Source: CAYRDK01 sp043819345
GTDB taxonomy: Bacteria > Omnitrophota > Gorgyraeia > Velamenicoccales > Velamenicoccaceae
Direction: 5' to 3'
NCBI GenBank assembly: GCA_043819345.1
Contig: JBDREX010000053.1
Location: forward strand, 9,602-73,601
Length of the DNA: 64,000 bases
The translations under genes and the position numbers were made by a program. Numbering within the stretch: position 1 is the stretch's first letter; each line of letters starts with the position of its first letter. Shown here piece by piece: positions 51,542 to 60,538 of this stretch. The notes below the pieces were generated by a model that saw only the letters and a list, made by a program, of their open reading frames with translations, did no database searches and had not been told where the DNA came from.

Positions 51542-52804
51542 ATGGAACAACAACTCCTTAACAGCATGCTCACGGGACTGGATACGGTCTGGGTTCTCTT
51601 GGCCGCTTTTTTAGTCTTTTTTATGCAAGCCGGCTTCGGCATGGTAGAAGCTGGTTTCATCCGGGCAAAAAATACCTGCAATATCTTAACAAAGAATTTT
51701 CTGGACTTCTGTATGGCATCCATAGGATTTTTCTTGTTTGGATATGCTATCATGTTTGGTGATGGAAACGCTTTTTTAGGATTAACGGGATGGTTTCTGG
51801 CAGGCGCCAAATCCGGATGCGGCGTACCACTTTACGCCTTCTGGCTATTTCAAGCCGCATTTTGCGGAGCCGCCGCAACAATTGTCGCGGGCGGTGTCGC
51901 AGAAAGAATGAAATTTGCTGCCTATCTGGCCTATTCCTTCATCATCTCAGCGTTTATTTATCCAATCGTTGGCCATTGGATCTGGGGTGGAGGCTGGTTA
52001 GCTAAAATAGGTTTTGCTGACTTTGCCGGATCAACCGTAGTGCATGCTTTAGGCGGATTTGCGGCATTAGTAGGCACGATAATACTTAAACCGCGCATAG
52101 GCAAATACAATCCCGATGGATCCGCGAACGCTATTGCCGGGCATTCCATTCCCTTAGCATCATTAGGTGTATTTATTCTATGGTTTGGATGGTTTGGTTT
52201 TAACCCCGGTTCAACATTAAGTGTCGGCAACGGTGACTTAATCGCACGCATTGCCATCAACACAAATATTGCCGCTGCTATGGGTGGAATCGTAGCCCTT
52301 ATTACCGTTTGGAAAAAATTCGGCAAACCGGACCTCTCCATGGCCATGAACGGCGCTTTAGCAGGGCTCGTCGCGATTACAGCGCCTTGCGCGTTTGTCG
52401 AACCATGGGCAGCTATTCTCATCGGCGGCATAGGAGGATTCATCGTTATCAAAGGAGTTGTCCTGCTCGATAAACTCCATATTGATGATCCAGTTGGCGC
52501 TGTTCCCGTTCATGGGTTCAACGGCATTTGGGGAACACTAGCTGTGGGGATATTTGGACGTGCCTCGTTGGGTTTGGCTCATAACGGATTATTATACGCA
52601 GGAGGATTCAAGCAACTTGGAATTCAATTTCTGGGAATAACATCCGTCGTCTCATTCATCGTCATCATTATGACAATTGTTTTTAAGATTATAGATAAAA
52701 TAATCGGATTAAGAGTCTCCAGAGATGAAGAGCTTAAGGGCCTGGATATTTCCGAACACGGTATGGAATCTTATTCAGGGTTTCAAATATTTGTCACAGA
52801 ATAA
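51542..52804 (+). CDS. amt: Ammonium transporter
   Basis: A 420-residue Amt/Rh channel with eleven predicted helices. Signature parts: AFLVFFMQAGFGMVEAG in helix 1, NILTKNF, GHWIWGGGWL (with the gate Trp), DFAGSTVVHALGG (pore His) and VPVHGFNGIWG (second pore His). There is no cleavable signal peptide. GTGAGG lies before the ATG. It is preceded by an attenuator and followed by a P-II gene, the standard amt-glnK pairing for ammonium uptake under nitrogen limitation. Confidence 0.96.
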   Translation: MEQQLLNSMLTGLDTVWVLLAAFLVFFMQAGFGMVEAGFIRAKNTCNILTKNFLDFCMASIGFFLFGYAIMFGDGNAFLGLTGWFLAGAKSGCGVPLYAFWLFQAAFCGAAATIVAGGVAERMKFAAYLAYSFIISAFIYPIVGHWIWGGGWLAKIGFADFAGSTVVHALGGFAALVGTIILKPRIGKYNPDGSANAIAGHSIPLASLGVFILWFGWFGFNPGSTLSVGNGDLIARIAINTNIAAAMGGIVALITVWKKFGKPDLSMAMNGALAGLVAITAPCAFVEPWAAILIGGIGGFIVIKGVVLLDKLHIDDPVGAVPVHGFNGIWGTLAVGIFGRASLGLAHNGLLYAGGFKQLGIQFLGITSVVSFIVIIMTIVFKIIDKIIGLRVSRDEELKGLDISEHGMESYSGFQIFVTE

Positions 52805-52889
52805 ATAATACTATCTAAGTCAGCGGGATTTCCGTTAGCAAGCTTGTCGTCACAACTCACTAACCCGCAAACGGTTTAAGGAGCTTAAA

Positions 52890-53231
52890 ATGAAACTTAT
52901 TATTGCCATGATACAACCACACAAACTTCCTGACGTAAAAAATGAGCTTTTTAAAGCAAATGTTCATAAAATGACTGTCAGCAATGTCTTGGGCTGCGGA
53001 CAACAAAAAGGATATACAGAAACATACCGCGGCGTTATTCATCAGGTTAATCTTCTAAAAAAAGTTAGGATTGAGATTGCGGTTAACGATGATTTTGTTG
53101 AACCGACAGTTCAAGCCATCATTAATGGTGCTAAAAGCGGAAAGATAGGAGATGGCAAGATCTTCGTGCTTAACCTTGGAGAATGCATCAGAATAAGAAC
53201 TCAAGAGAAAGGATACGAGGCTATCGGATAA
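52890..53231 (+). CDS. glnK: P-II nitrogen signal protein (GlnK-like) lacking Tyr51
   Basis: A 113-residue P-II protein that should form trimers and plug Amt at high 2-oxoglutarate-poor (nitrogen-rich) conditions. The fold starts MKLIIAMIQPHKLPDVKNEL, with the nucleotide-binding GCGQQKGYTE in the T-loop region and NGAKSGKIGDGKIFV later. In the T-loop YRGVIH, residue 51 is His, not the Tyr uridylylated by GlnD in enterobacteria, so control must rest on ATP/ADP and 2-oxoglutarate binding or another modification. TTAAGGAG precedes the start, 85 bases after amt. Confidence 0.94.
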   Translation: MKLIIAMIQPHKLPDVKNELFKANVHKMTVSNVLGCGQQKGYTETYRGVIHQVNLLKKVRIEIAVNDDFVEPTVQAIINGAKSGKIGDGKIFVLNLGECIRIRTQEKGYEAIG

Positions 53232-53326
53232 TTTCTCTAAATATTTATTAACATCCTTTAAAAAAGGTTACCAAAACACAGAATTGATAACTTATGTTAC
53301 TGGGCGTGTCGTTTGCGCGCCTCGTG

Positions 53327-53388
53327 CAGATGGGATAAGGGCGTTTCCAAGACGCAAGTCAAGGGGGCGCCTTTTCCTTATCTAAATA
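53327..53388 (+). terminator. Possible terminator of amt-glnK
   Basis: A GC-rich fold can be drawn: AGATGGGATAAGG with CCTTATCT, and AAGGGCG with CGCCTT, followed by TTTTCC. The stems are imperfect and interleaved. The 433-base gap 53232-53664 contains this element, the gltB promoter and leader B; I see no gene in it. Confidence 0.35.
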
Positions 53389-53406
53389 TAACTATTGTCT
53401 TTTGGC

Positions 53407-53434
53407 TTGACAAAATAAATAAATATGTTATATT
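53407..53434 (+). promoter_or_regulatory. Promoter of leader B (gltBD)
   Basis: Perfect TTGACA (53407-53412), 16 bases, TATATT (53429-53434) with TG one base upstream. Predicted start near 53441, again exactly at the first hairpin of the leader. Confidence 0.75.
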
Positions 53435-53440
53435 TGTTTT

Positions 53441-53499
53441 GTGCACAATGTTCGTGCGCGAAAAAGAACAATGGAGCGTTCCAGAGGAACGCTTTTTTT
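53441..53499 (+). promoter_or_regulatory. ANTAR-type antiterminator/terminator, leader B module 1
   Basis: Hairpin 1: GTGCAC/GTGCGC (53441-53459) with loop AATGTTC. Hairpin 2: GAAC (53466-53469), loop AATGGA, 3' arm GTTC (53478-53481). A1 and G4 are kept in both loops. The terminator AGCGTTCC/GGAACGCT (53475-53493) with seven T overlaps hairpin 2. The layout matches leader A nearly base for base in the core. Confidence 0.7.
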
Positions 53500-53528
53500 G
53501 TTAGCTTTTAAGGCCAGTGAACCTTACA

Positions 53529-53579
53529 GGATAAAGACGTCCTTTTTTAGGCACAATATTGCCCAAAAAAGGATTTTTT
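53529..53579 (+). promoter_or_regulatory. ANTAR-type antiterminator/terminator, leader B module 2
   Basis: GGAT/GTCC (53529-53542) closes hexaloop AAAGAC. Overlapping it, a 13-pair stem (53541-53553 with 53560-53572, one mismatch) is followed by A and six T. The segment GGATAAAGACGTCCTTTTTT is identical in leaders A and B. An AAGG/CCTT hairpin at 53510-53525 may be its first hairpin. Confidence 0.65.
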
Positions 53580-53664
53580 GTTTTATGGATATAGTCTTGC
53601 TTAGATAACAGACACATCCATGCTGATACAATTGCAATCAATCTGTCCGAGGAGAAGCAAAAAG

Positions 53665-56600
53665 ATGAAAAGATTCCTTAAGCCTGTACAGCAAGGGCTT
53701 TATGATCCACGCTTTGAACACGATAACTGTGGGGTTGGATTTATTTGCCATATCAAAGGTGAAAAATCTCATGCGATTATTAAAAAAGGCATTACGGTTC
53801 TGCAGAGATTAGCGCACAGAGGCGCGGTAGGTGCCGACCCAAAAACAGGAGATGGTGCCGGCATCCTCATTCAAATGCCTCACAAATTCTTTTTAAAAGA
53901 GTGCTCTCGCCAACAAATTAAAATACCTTGTGCGGGCCGATATGGCTCTGGCCTGATTTTTTTACCCTCCGACAAAAAAGAAGCCACAAGCTGCATGTTG
54001 CTTTTAGAAAAGATTACAGCTGAACATGGGCAAAAATTTCTTGGTTGGCGTGATGTCCCCTGCGACGATACAATTATTGGCCAAACTGCAAAAAAAACTA
54101 AACCCATAATCCGGCAAGCTTTCATCGAATGCCACCCGGATATCAGCAACCAGCTGGATTTTGAAAAAAAACTTTACCTCATTCGCAAACAAACAGAAAA
54201 CGGCCTTTTAAAGCTTGATTTAAAACAGCAATCCTTTTTCTATATAACTAATCTTTCGTCGAGAACCCTAGCTTATAAAGGCCTTTTAATGACAGAGCAG
54301 CTGGAGAACTTCTTCCCGGACCTCAAAGACCCTAACATAGAAAGCGCCTTGTGCCTCGTTCACTCCCGTTATAGCACTAATACATTCCCAACATGGGACT
54401 TGGCTCAGCCTTTCAGATTCTTAGCACACAATGGAGAAATCAACACTTTGCGTGGTAACCTAAATTGGATGAAAGCCCGGGAAAGCCTCATCTCGCATAC
54501 ATTCTTCAAAGAAGATATTGAAAAACTAAAGCCCATTATAACGCCTGGGGGAAGCGATTCAGCGGCTATTGATAACGTCTTTGAACTCCTGACTCTTTCA
54601 GGACGATCTCTGGCTCATACAATGATGATGCTTATTCCCACAGCCTGGCAAAATAACAGTTTCGTCCCACAAAAAACAAAAGATTTTTACAAATACCACT
54701 CCTGCATCATGGAACCTTGGGATGGGCCGGCAGCTATTGCTTTTACAGATGGCACAAACATTGGAGCCGTGCTAGATAGAAACGGATTAAGGCCCGCTCG
54801 CTACCTTATAACAAAAGATGATCTGGTTATCATGGCCTCAGAAGCGGGCGTCCTTGACACATCTCCTGAAAAAATTAAGTTCTCCGGAAGACTAGAACCG
54901 GGAAAAATGTTTTTTATTAATACACAAAAAGGGGAAATTATAGAAGATGCCGCAATTAAGAAAACCATCTCTACCCGCAAACCTTATGGAAAATGGCTTA
55001 AAGAAAATACACTTGATCTCAGCGACCTCCCCAGAACACAACAAAAGAAGGAAACAGACAAATATCCCGCTCTATCCCTATTAAAAACATTCGGTTATAC
55101 ACGCGAGGAACTAAAATTTATTATTAAACCCATGGCCGAAACCGGCACAGAACCGATCGGCTCCATGGGAAACGATACCCCACACGCTGTCTTATCCCAA
55201 AAACCAAAACTCATTTACGACTACTTTAAACAGCTCTTCGCCCAGGTCACAAATCCCGCTATTGACCCTATCCGGGAAGAACTGGTGATGAGCCTTGAAA
55301 GCCACATAGGCAGCCAAAAAAATATTCTTGATGAAACACCACAACATTGTCATATGCTGCACATCAAAAATCCTATTCTCTCAAATGAAGAGCTGGAAAA
55401 AATACGTAAAATCAACAAAAAGGGGTTTAAGACAAAAACAATCTCACTTCTTTTTGATGCCAGCCACAAACAGGATTTTCTAAGTGGACTCAACAGAATT
55501 TGCCAAGAAGCCCGTACTGCAATTGAGGATGGTTATTCTTTTATCATACTCTGCGACAAAGGAACAAATGCTCAATACGCCGCATTCCCGGCCTTAGTTG
55601 CGATTGGAGCTATCCATCAATTTTTAGTTCAAAATTCTATCCGTGCAAGAGTTGGCCTCATTCTTGAAAGCGCCGAACCTCGAGAAGTCCATCACTTCGC
55701 TCTTCTTTTCGGCTATGGAGCAGATGCCATCAACCCTTATTTAACATACGATGTCATCAAGTTTCTCCTTCACGAAAAAGAACTAGCGCTACCTCTTCAA
55801 ACCGGAATTCATAATTATAGAACTGCGGTAAAAAAAGGCCTGCTTAAAATTTTATCTAAAATGGGCATTTCAACCCTCCAGAGTTATAAAGGCGCGCAAA
55901 TTTTTGAAGCACTGGGACTAGACAAAGAAACTATTGACCGCTGTTTCACTGGAACATCTTCACGTATCGGCGGCGCTAACCTCAATATTATTGCCCAGGA
56001 AACAATCATGCGCCATAACAGTGCCTATTGCAAAAACGCTTCAATCAACACAGATCAGCTGCCAACCGGGGGCGTATACCAATGGAGGCGTGACGGCGAA
56101 TTTCATCTTTGGAATCCGGAGACAATCGCAGCTCTTCAGAACGCTGTTCGAAACAACCGTTATGAAAAGTATCAGGAATTTGCCAACCTCATCAACAACC
56201 AATCGGGCCATCCAACAACTCTGCGAAGCCTGATGATGATAAAAACAGATAAAAATAAAACTATTTCTCTTAATGAGGTAGAACCAACTGAAAACATTCT
56301 TAAGAGATTTGCCACAGGTGCTATGAGCTTTGGATCTATCAGCAAAGGCGCGCATGAAACACTTGCGCTTGCCATGAATAGAATCGGAGCGCGCTCTAAT
56401 ACGGGCGAAGGGGGAGAAGACCCTCAAAGATTTAAAACACTTACGAATGGTGAATCACGCAGAAGCGCGATTAAACAAGTTGCTTCCGGACGCTTTGGCG
56501 TTACAACAAATTATCTTATCAATGCTGATGAGCTGCAAATTAAAATATCTCAAGGGGCAAAACCAGGAGAGGGAGGGCAACTACCTGGACATAAGGTTAG

Positions 56601-58206
56601 CGCTATTATTGCCAAAACCCGTTACACAACACCCGGTGTCACCTTAATTTCACCACCCCCACATCATGACATCTACTCTATTGAAGATCTGGCTCAACTT
56701 ATTTTTGATTTAAAAAATGTTAATCCAAAAGCACGTATCAGCGTCAAGTTGGTTTCCGAAATCGGCGTCGGAACTATCGCTGCCGGTGTTGCCAAAGGCC
56801 ATGCCGACATGATCCTTATCTCTGGAGGGGACGGAGGAACAGGAGCCTCCCCTTTAAGCTCCATAAAACACGCAGGGCTCCCCTGGGAACTGGGATTATC
56901 AGAAACACATCAAACGCTTATATTAAACGGTTTACGTGACCGTGTCCGGCTGCAAACCGACGGCCAAATGCGCACAGGCCGTGACGTCGCTATTGCGGCT
57001 CTCTTGGGTGCTGAAGAATATGGCTTCTGCACCGCTGCTCTTATCGCTATAGGTTGCACCATGCTCAGGCATTGCCACCTCAACAATTGCGCTTTAGGAA
57101 TCGCCACACAAGACCCTGTTCTTGAAAAACGCTTCAACGGTAAACCAGAATACGTGATTAACTATTTCTATTTTATCGTTCAGGAATTAAGAGAAATTAT
57201 GGCTTCTCTCGGCATTAAAACTCTAAATGAAATGATTGGGAGAACCGACCTTCTTGAAATCAATAAAGAAATGCTCCCCTGGAAAGCCAAAACGCTTGAC
57301 TACTCTAAAATATTTTACAAACCAAAAACAACAGAATCAAACAAAAACTACTGCTGCAAAAAGCAACATCACGCTATAGACCATATATTAGATCATGCGC
57401 TTATCAAACAATCTCAAGATGCTCTCATAAATAAAAAAACTGTAAATATAAAACTAAAAATTAATAACACCAATCGCTCGGCAGGCGTCATGCTCAGCGG
57501 TGAAGTCTGCCGCCTTCATGGTGAAAACGGCCTCCCTGACAATACCATCCAATGCAAATTTACAGGAATCGCCGGACAAAGTTTTGGGGCATTTCTGGCA
57601 AAAGGCGTAACATTTGAATTAGAAGGCATGGCCAATGATTACACAGGAAAAGGCATTTCAGGCGGAAAAATCGTCATCTATCCATTTAATAAATCAACTT
57701 ATTGCGCAGAAAACAATATTATCATCGGTAACACGACATTTTATGGAGCGATAGCCGGTGAAGCTTACATCCGCGGTATAGCCGGAGAAAGATTTTGTAT
57801 CCGCAATTCCGGGCTCAACGCTGTTGTAGAAGGCGTGGGCGACCATGGCTGTGAATACATGACCGGGGGCACAATCGTTATCTTGGGCAAGACAGGAAGG
57901 AATTTTGCTGCCGGCATGTCAGGCGGAACCGCCTATATTTATGATTTTGATGGAGATTTTAAAAAACGTTGTAACATGGAAATGGTTCGTCTGAAAAAAA
58001 TATCTGATGAAGACAAAAAGATAGTCCGGCACTTATTGACTCGACACACACACTATACTCAAAGTTCCCTGGCTAAAAAAGTCCTCAATTCTTTTTCAAC
58101 AGAAATTTCCTATTTTGTCAAAGTCATGCCCATAGAGTATGAACGCGTCCTGGAAGGCTTAAAAATACAAAATGATAATAATCTTTCGGAGGTATCCGAT
58201 GGGTGA
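53665..58206 (+). CDS. gltB: Glutamate synthase (NADPH) large subunit
   Basis: A 1513-residue enzyme converting glutamine and 2-oxoglutarate to two glutamates. Domains: glutaminase class II (about 22-430) with nucleophile Cys22 in DNCGVGF after a 21-residue propeptide; central domain (about 480-770); FMN/synthase domain (about 815-1190) with GGDGGTGASPLSS and the 3Fe-4S motif CTMLRHCHLNNC; GXGXG helix domain (about 1250-1450). The open frame reaches back to 53620, but GAGGAGA at 53649 fixes ATG 53665. It is led by leader B with two terminators. gltD overlaps by eight bases. Confidence 0.97.
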   Translation: MKRFLKPVQQGLYDPRFEHDNCGVGFICHIKGEKSHAIIKKGITVLQRLAHRGAVGADPKTGDGAGILIQMPHKFFLKECSRQQIKIPCAGRYGSGLIFLPSDKKEATSCMLLLEKITAEHGQKFLGWRDVPCDDTIIGQTAKKTKPIIRQAFIECHPDISNQLDFEKKLYLIRKQTENGLLKLDLKQQSFFYITNLSSRTLAYKGLLMTEQLENFFPDLKDPNIESALCLVHSRYSTNTFPTWDLAQPFRFLAHNGEINTLRGNLNWMKARESLISHTFFKEDIEKLKPIITPGGSDSAAIDNVFELLTLSGRSLAHTMMMLIPTAWQNNSFVPQKTKDFYKYHSCIMEPWDGPAAIAFTDGTNIGAVLDRNGLRPARYLITKDDLVIMASEAGVLDTSPEKIKFSGRLEPGKMFFINTQKGEIIEDAAIKKTISTRKPYGKWLKENTLDLSDLPRTQQKKETDKYPALSLLKTFGYTREELKFIIKPMAETGTEPIGSMGNDTPHAVLSQKPKLIYDYFKQLFAQVTNPAIDPIREELVMSLESHIGSQKNILDETPQHCHMLHIKNPILSNEELEKIRKINKKGFKTKTISLLFDASHKQDFLSGLNRICQEARTAIEDGYSFIILCDKGTNAQYAAFPALVAIGAIHQFLVQNSIRARVGLILESAEPREVHHFALLFGYGADAINPYLTYDVIKFLLHEKELALPLQTGIHNYRTAVKKGLLKILSKMGISTLQSYKGAQIFEALGLDKETIDRCFTGTSSRIGGANLNIIAQETIMRHNSAYCKNASINTDQLPTGGVYQWRRDGEFHLWNPETIAALQNAVRNNRYEKYQEFANLINNQSGHPTTLRSLMMIKTDKNKTISLNEVEPTENILKRFATGAMSFGSISKGAHETLALAMNRIGARSNTGEGGEDPQRFKTLTNGESRRSAIKQVASGRFGVTTNYLINADELQIKISQGAKPGEGGQLPGHKVSAIIAKTRYTTPGVTLISPPPHHDIYSIEDLAQLIFDLKNVNPKARISVKLVSEIGVGTIAAGVAKGHADMILISGGDGGTGASPLSSIKHAGLPWELGLSETHQTLILNGLRDRVRLQTDGQMRTGRDVAIAALLGAEEYGFCTAALIAIGCTMLRHCHLNNCALGIATQDPVLEKRFNGKPEYVINYFYFIVQELREIMASLGIKTLNEMIGRTDLLEINKEMLPWKAKTLDYSKIFYKPKTTESNKNYCCKKQHHAIDHILDHALIKQSQDALINKKTVNIKLKINNTNRSAGVMLSGEVCRLHGENGLPDNTIQCKFTGIAGQSFGAFLAKGVTFELEGMANDYTGKGISGGKIVIYPFNKSTYCAENNIIIGNTTFYGAIAGEAYIRGIAGERFCIRNSGLNAVVEGVGDHGCEYMTGGTIVILGKTGRNFAAGMSGGTAYIYDFDGDFKKRCNMEMVRLKKISDEDKKIVRHLLTRHTHYTQSSLAKKVLNSFSTEISYFVKVMPIEYERVLEGLKIQNDNNLSEVSDG

Positions 58207-59620
58207 TCCCAAAGGCTTCTTAAAACACGCCCGTGTAAATGCACCCTACCGGCCAATAAAAAAACGTGTGGGTGATTATAAACACGCGGTAAAAATACGC
58301 CGCGACAAAATATCAACAGAACAAGCATTGCGCTGCATGGATTGCGGAACACCATTTTGCCATTGGGGCTGCCCGGCAGGTAACTATATTCCGGAATGGA
58401 ACAATTCTGTGGCACAAAAACAATGGAAAAAAGCATTCCATCTTCTTAGTCAAGCTAACTGCTTGCCAGAAATTACAGGCCGAATATGCCCGGCGATATG
58501 TGAGTATGCCTGCGTATTAGGCATTAATGATGATCCCATTACGATCCGTGAAAACGAATTGGCTATTATTGAATACGCGTTTAAAAAAAATCTCATAAAA
58601 CCAAACAAACCAGCTCAACGCACAAATAAAAAAATTGCTGTTGTCGGCTCCGGACCAGCCGGATTGGCCTGTGCCTCTGAGCTCAATCGATTAGGACATT
58701 CCGTTACCGTCTTTGAGCGTGATGATAAAGTGGGCGGAATTTTGCGATACGGTATCCCTGACTTCAAACTGGAAAAATGGATTCTTGACCGCCGGCTCAA
58801 ACTCCTAAAAAAAGAAGGAATTATTTTTAAAACCTCTGTTGATATTGGACGAGATTACTCCACAACTAAACTCAAAAAAGATTTTTCTGCTATCTGCTTA
58901 GCTACCGGCTCTCGGACACCTCGTGACTTAAAAATCCCGGGCCGCGAATCTCATGGCATACATTTTGCGATGGACTACCTAAAAGAATCTAATCTCTTTG
59001 TCCAGGGAAAAAAGATATCGCGAAAAATGAACGCAAAAGGAAAAAAAGTAGTTGTAATCGGAGGAGGAGATACGGGAGCTGACTGTGTCGGCGTAGCTAA
59101 TCGGCAAAAAGCATCAAGCATTATTCAGATTGAAGTCTTACCAAAACCACCTAAAAGCCGCACCGATGACTTTCCATGGCCATCTTACCCAGTACTTTTG
59201 AAAGAGTCCAGCAGCCATCAGGAAGGATGTAAACGTTTTTGGTCTATCTTGACAAAAAAATTTACCTGCGATGAAAACAATCACGTTAAAAAGATCAGCT
59301 GCGTTAAAGTAGAGTTTATAAAAACCTCTTGCGGTGGATATCCCCAGATGAAAGAAATTCCCGGCTCAGAATTTGAAATTGAAGCGGATCTGATTATACT
59401 GGCCATCGGATTTTTACATCCGGAAAGCGAGCTTATCTCATTATTAAATATTGAGATAGGTGAAAAAAAATGCATTAAAACTGACCAAAATTACATGACA
59501 TCCTTAAGCGGTGTTTTTGCCGCAGGGGATGCAAAAAGAGGACAATCGCTGGCCATTTGGGCTATTTCTGAAGGCCGTGCCTGTGCACAAGCCATTCATG
59601 AGTATTTAAACTGTAAATAA
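58199..59620 (+). CDS. gltD: Glutamate synthase (NADPH) small subunit
   Basis: A 473-residue flavoprotein passing electrons from NADPH to GltB. The N-terminal part has the Cys sets for two 4Fe-4S clusters (CMDCGTPFCHWGCP and CPAICEYAC), then an FAD site GSGPAGLACASELNRLG and an NADPH site GGGDTGADCVG, and the C-terminal GVFAAGDAKRG. GGAGGT at 58188 sets the ATG at 58199, within the end of gltB, although the frame opens at 58172. Coupled translation with gltB is likely. Confidence 0.97.
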   Translation: MGDPKGFLKHARVNAPYRPIKKRVGDYKHAVKIRRDKISTEQALRCMDCGTPFCHWGCPAGNYIPEWNNSVAQKQWKKAFHLLSQANCLPEITGRICPAICEYACVLGINDDPITIRENELAIIEYAFKKNLIKPNKPAQRTNKKIAVVGSGPAGLACASELNRLGHSVTVFERDDKVGGILRYGIPDFKLEKWILDRRLKLLKKEGIIFKTSVDIGRDYSTTKLKKDFSAICLATGSRTPRDLKIPGRESHGIHFAMDYLKESNLFVQGKKISRKMNAKGKKVVVIGGGDTGADCVGVANRQKASSIIQIEVLPKPPKSRTDDFPWPSYPVLLKESSSHQEGCKRFWSILTKKFTCDENNHVKKISCVKVEFIKTSCGGYPQMKEIPGSEFEIEADLIILAIGFLHPESELISLLNIEIGEKKCIKTDQNYMTSLSGVFAAGDAKRGQSLAIWAISEGRACAQAIHEYLNCK

Positions 59621-59625
59621 AGTTC

Positions 59626-59654
59626 TTTACACTGAAAATAATCTATAATATAAT
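59626..59654 (+). promoter_or_regulatory. Promoter of leader C (ANTAR gene)
   Basis: TTTACA (59626-59631), 17 bases, TATAAT (59649-59654). Predicted start near 59661, five bases before the first leader hairpin. It begins six bases after the gltD stop, so the ANTAR gene has its own transcript. Confidence 0.75.
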
Positions 59655-59665
59655 TTTAACGTAAA

Positions 59666-59762
59666 GCACAACGTTAGTGCCTCAAGAAGAACAAAGACGT
59701 TCCTCGTTTAATAAAAATTTTAGCATAACGAAGGACGTTTTTTCTTTTTTGAGGCCTTTTTT
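59666..59762 (+). promoter_or_regulatory. ANTAR-type leader C before the ANTAR gene
   Basis: Hairpin 1: GCAC/GTGC (59666-59680) with loop AACGTTA. Hairpin 2: GAAC/GTTC (59689-59702) with hexaloop AAAGAC. The terminator ACGTTCCTCGTT (59697-59708) with AACGAAGGACGT (59727-59738) overlaps hairpin 2 and is followed by a T-rich run. An outer stem GCCTCAA (59679-59685) with TTGAGGC (59749-59755), then CTTTTTT, could make a second terminator. Autoregulation of the ANTAR protein is implied. Confidence 0.7.
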
Positions 59763-59783
59763 ATAACTTCCATAAGGATATTT

Positions 59784-60479
59784 ATGAGCTACGAAGACCA
59801 GATAAAAGCTTTATCAAAAATTAGCAAAGCTATTACAAGCGACTTATACCTTGAGGATATTCTAAAACTCGTCGTCACAGTTACCGCTCAGGCCATGGGG
59901 TCCAACATCTGTTCACTCATGCTCATTGACGAAAAAAAGAAAGAACTTGTTTTTCGTGCCACACAAAGTATCAGCGAAGAATATAATCAAAAACCCCCTT
60001 TGAAAATAGGAGAGGGCATTTCCGGAAAAGTTGCCAAACAAAACAAACCAATCGCCATCAAAGATGTTACAAAAGACAAAGACTATAGATATGCTGATAT
60101 CGCTAAAAAAGAAGGCTTGTGTTCGCTGCTGTGTGTACCTCTGGCTGTCAAAAAAAAGGTTATCGGTGTCATCAATTGTTATACCGCAACACCCCATGAT
60201 TTCACAGAAACGGAAATCAATATCCTAACAACTATTGCTAACCAAGCAGCCGTCGCTATTGAAAACACAGAACTCATGGTTAAAACCCGGGTTATTCAGG
60301 AGGAGTTGGAAACACGCAAACATATTGAACGTGCTAAAGGCATCCTCATGAAAGATGAAAAACTAACGGAAGAAGAGGCTTATTTTAAACTGCAGCGCTA
60401 CAGTATGGATCATCGCAAAACAATGCGCGAAGTAGCCGATGCCATCATTCTGTCCTGCGATATAAAAAAACAAAAATAG
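59784..60479 (+). CDS. GAF-ANTAR RNA-binding antiterminator
   Basis: A 231-residue protein: GAF domain (about 15-165, with LMLIDEKKKELVFRATQ, GEGISGKVA and NQAAVAIENTEL), a short coiled coil, and a C-terminal ANTAR domain (about 172-225) with IERAKGILMKDEKLTEEEAYFKLQRYSM and ADAIILS. ANTAR proteins bind paired hairpins in nascent RNA and block terminators; AmiR, NasR and EutV are known cases. The GAF domain probably senses a small molecule. The leaders at 50666, 51429, 53441 and 59666 are its likely targets. Confidence 0.93.
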   Translation: MSYEDQIKALSKISKAITSDLYLEDILKLVVTVTAQAMGSNICSLMLIDEKKKELVFRATQSISEEYNQKPPLKIGEGISGKVAKQNKPIAIKDVTKDKDYRYADIAKKEGLCSLLCVPLAVKKKVIGVINCYTATPHDFTETEINILTTIANQAAVAIENTELMVKTRVIQEELETRKHIERAKGILMKDEKLTEEEAYFKLQRYSMDHRKTMREVADAIILSCDIKKQK

Positions 60480-60538
60480 GAGGCATCAACTAAAATAAAA
60501 TCAAAATCAACAACTGCACATGTAAGGAGGAGCTGTAA

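Noticed and set aside
52805..52889. Possible hairpin (GCGG...GTTAG/CTAAC...CCGC) between amt and glnK
   Set aside because: The stem is interrupted, the loop is about 20 bases and there is no U tract; it is too weak to call.
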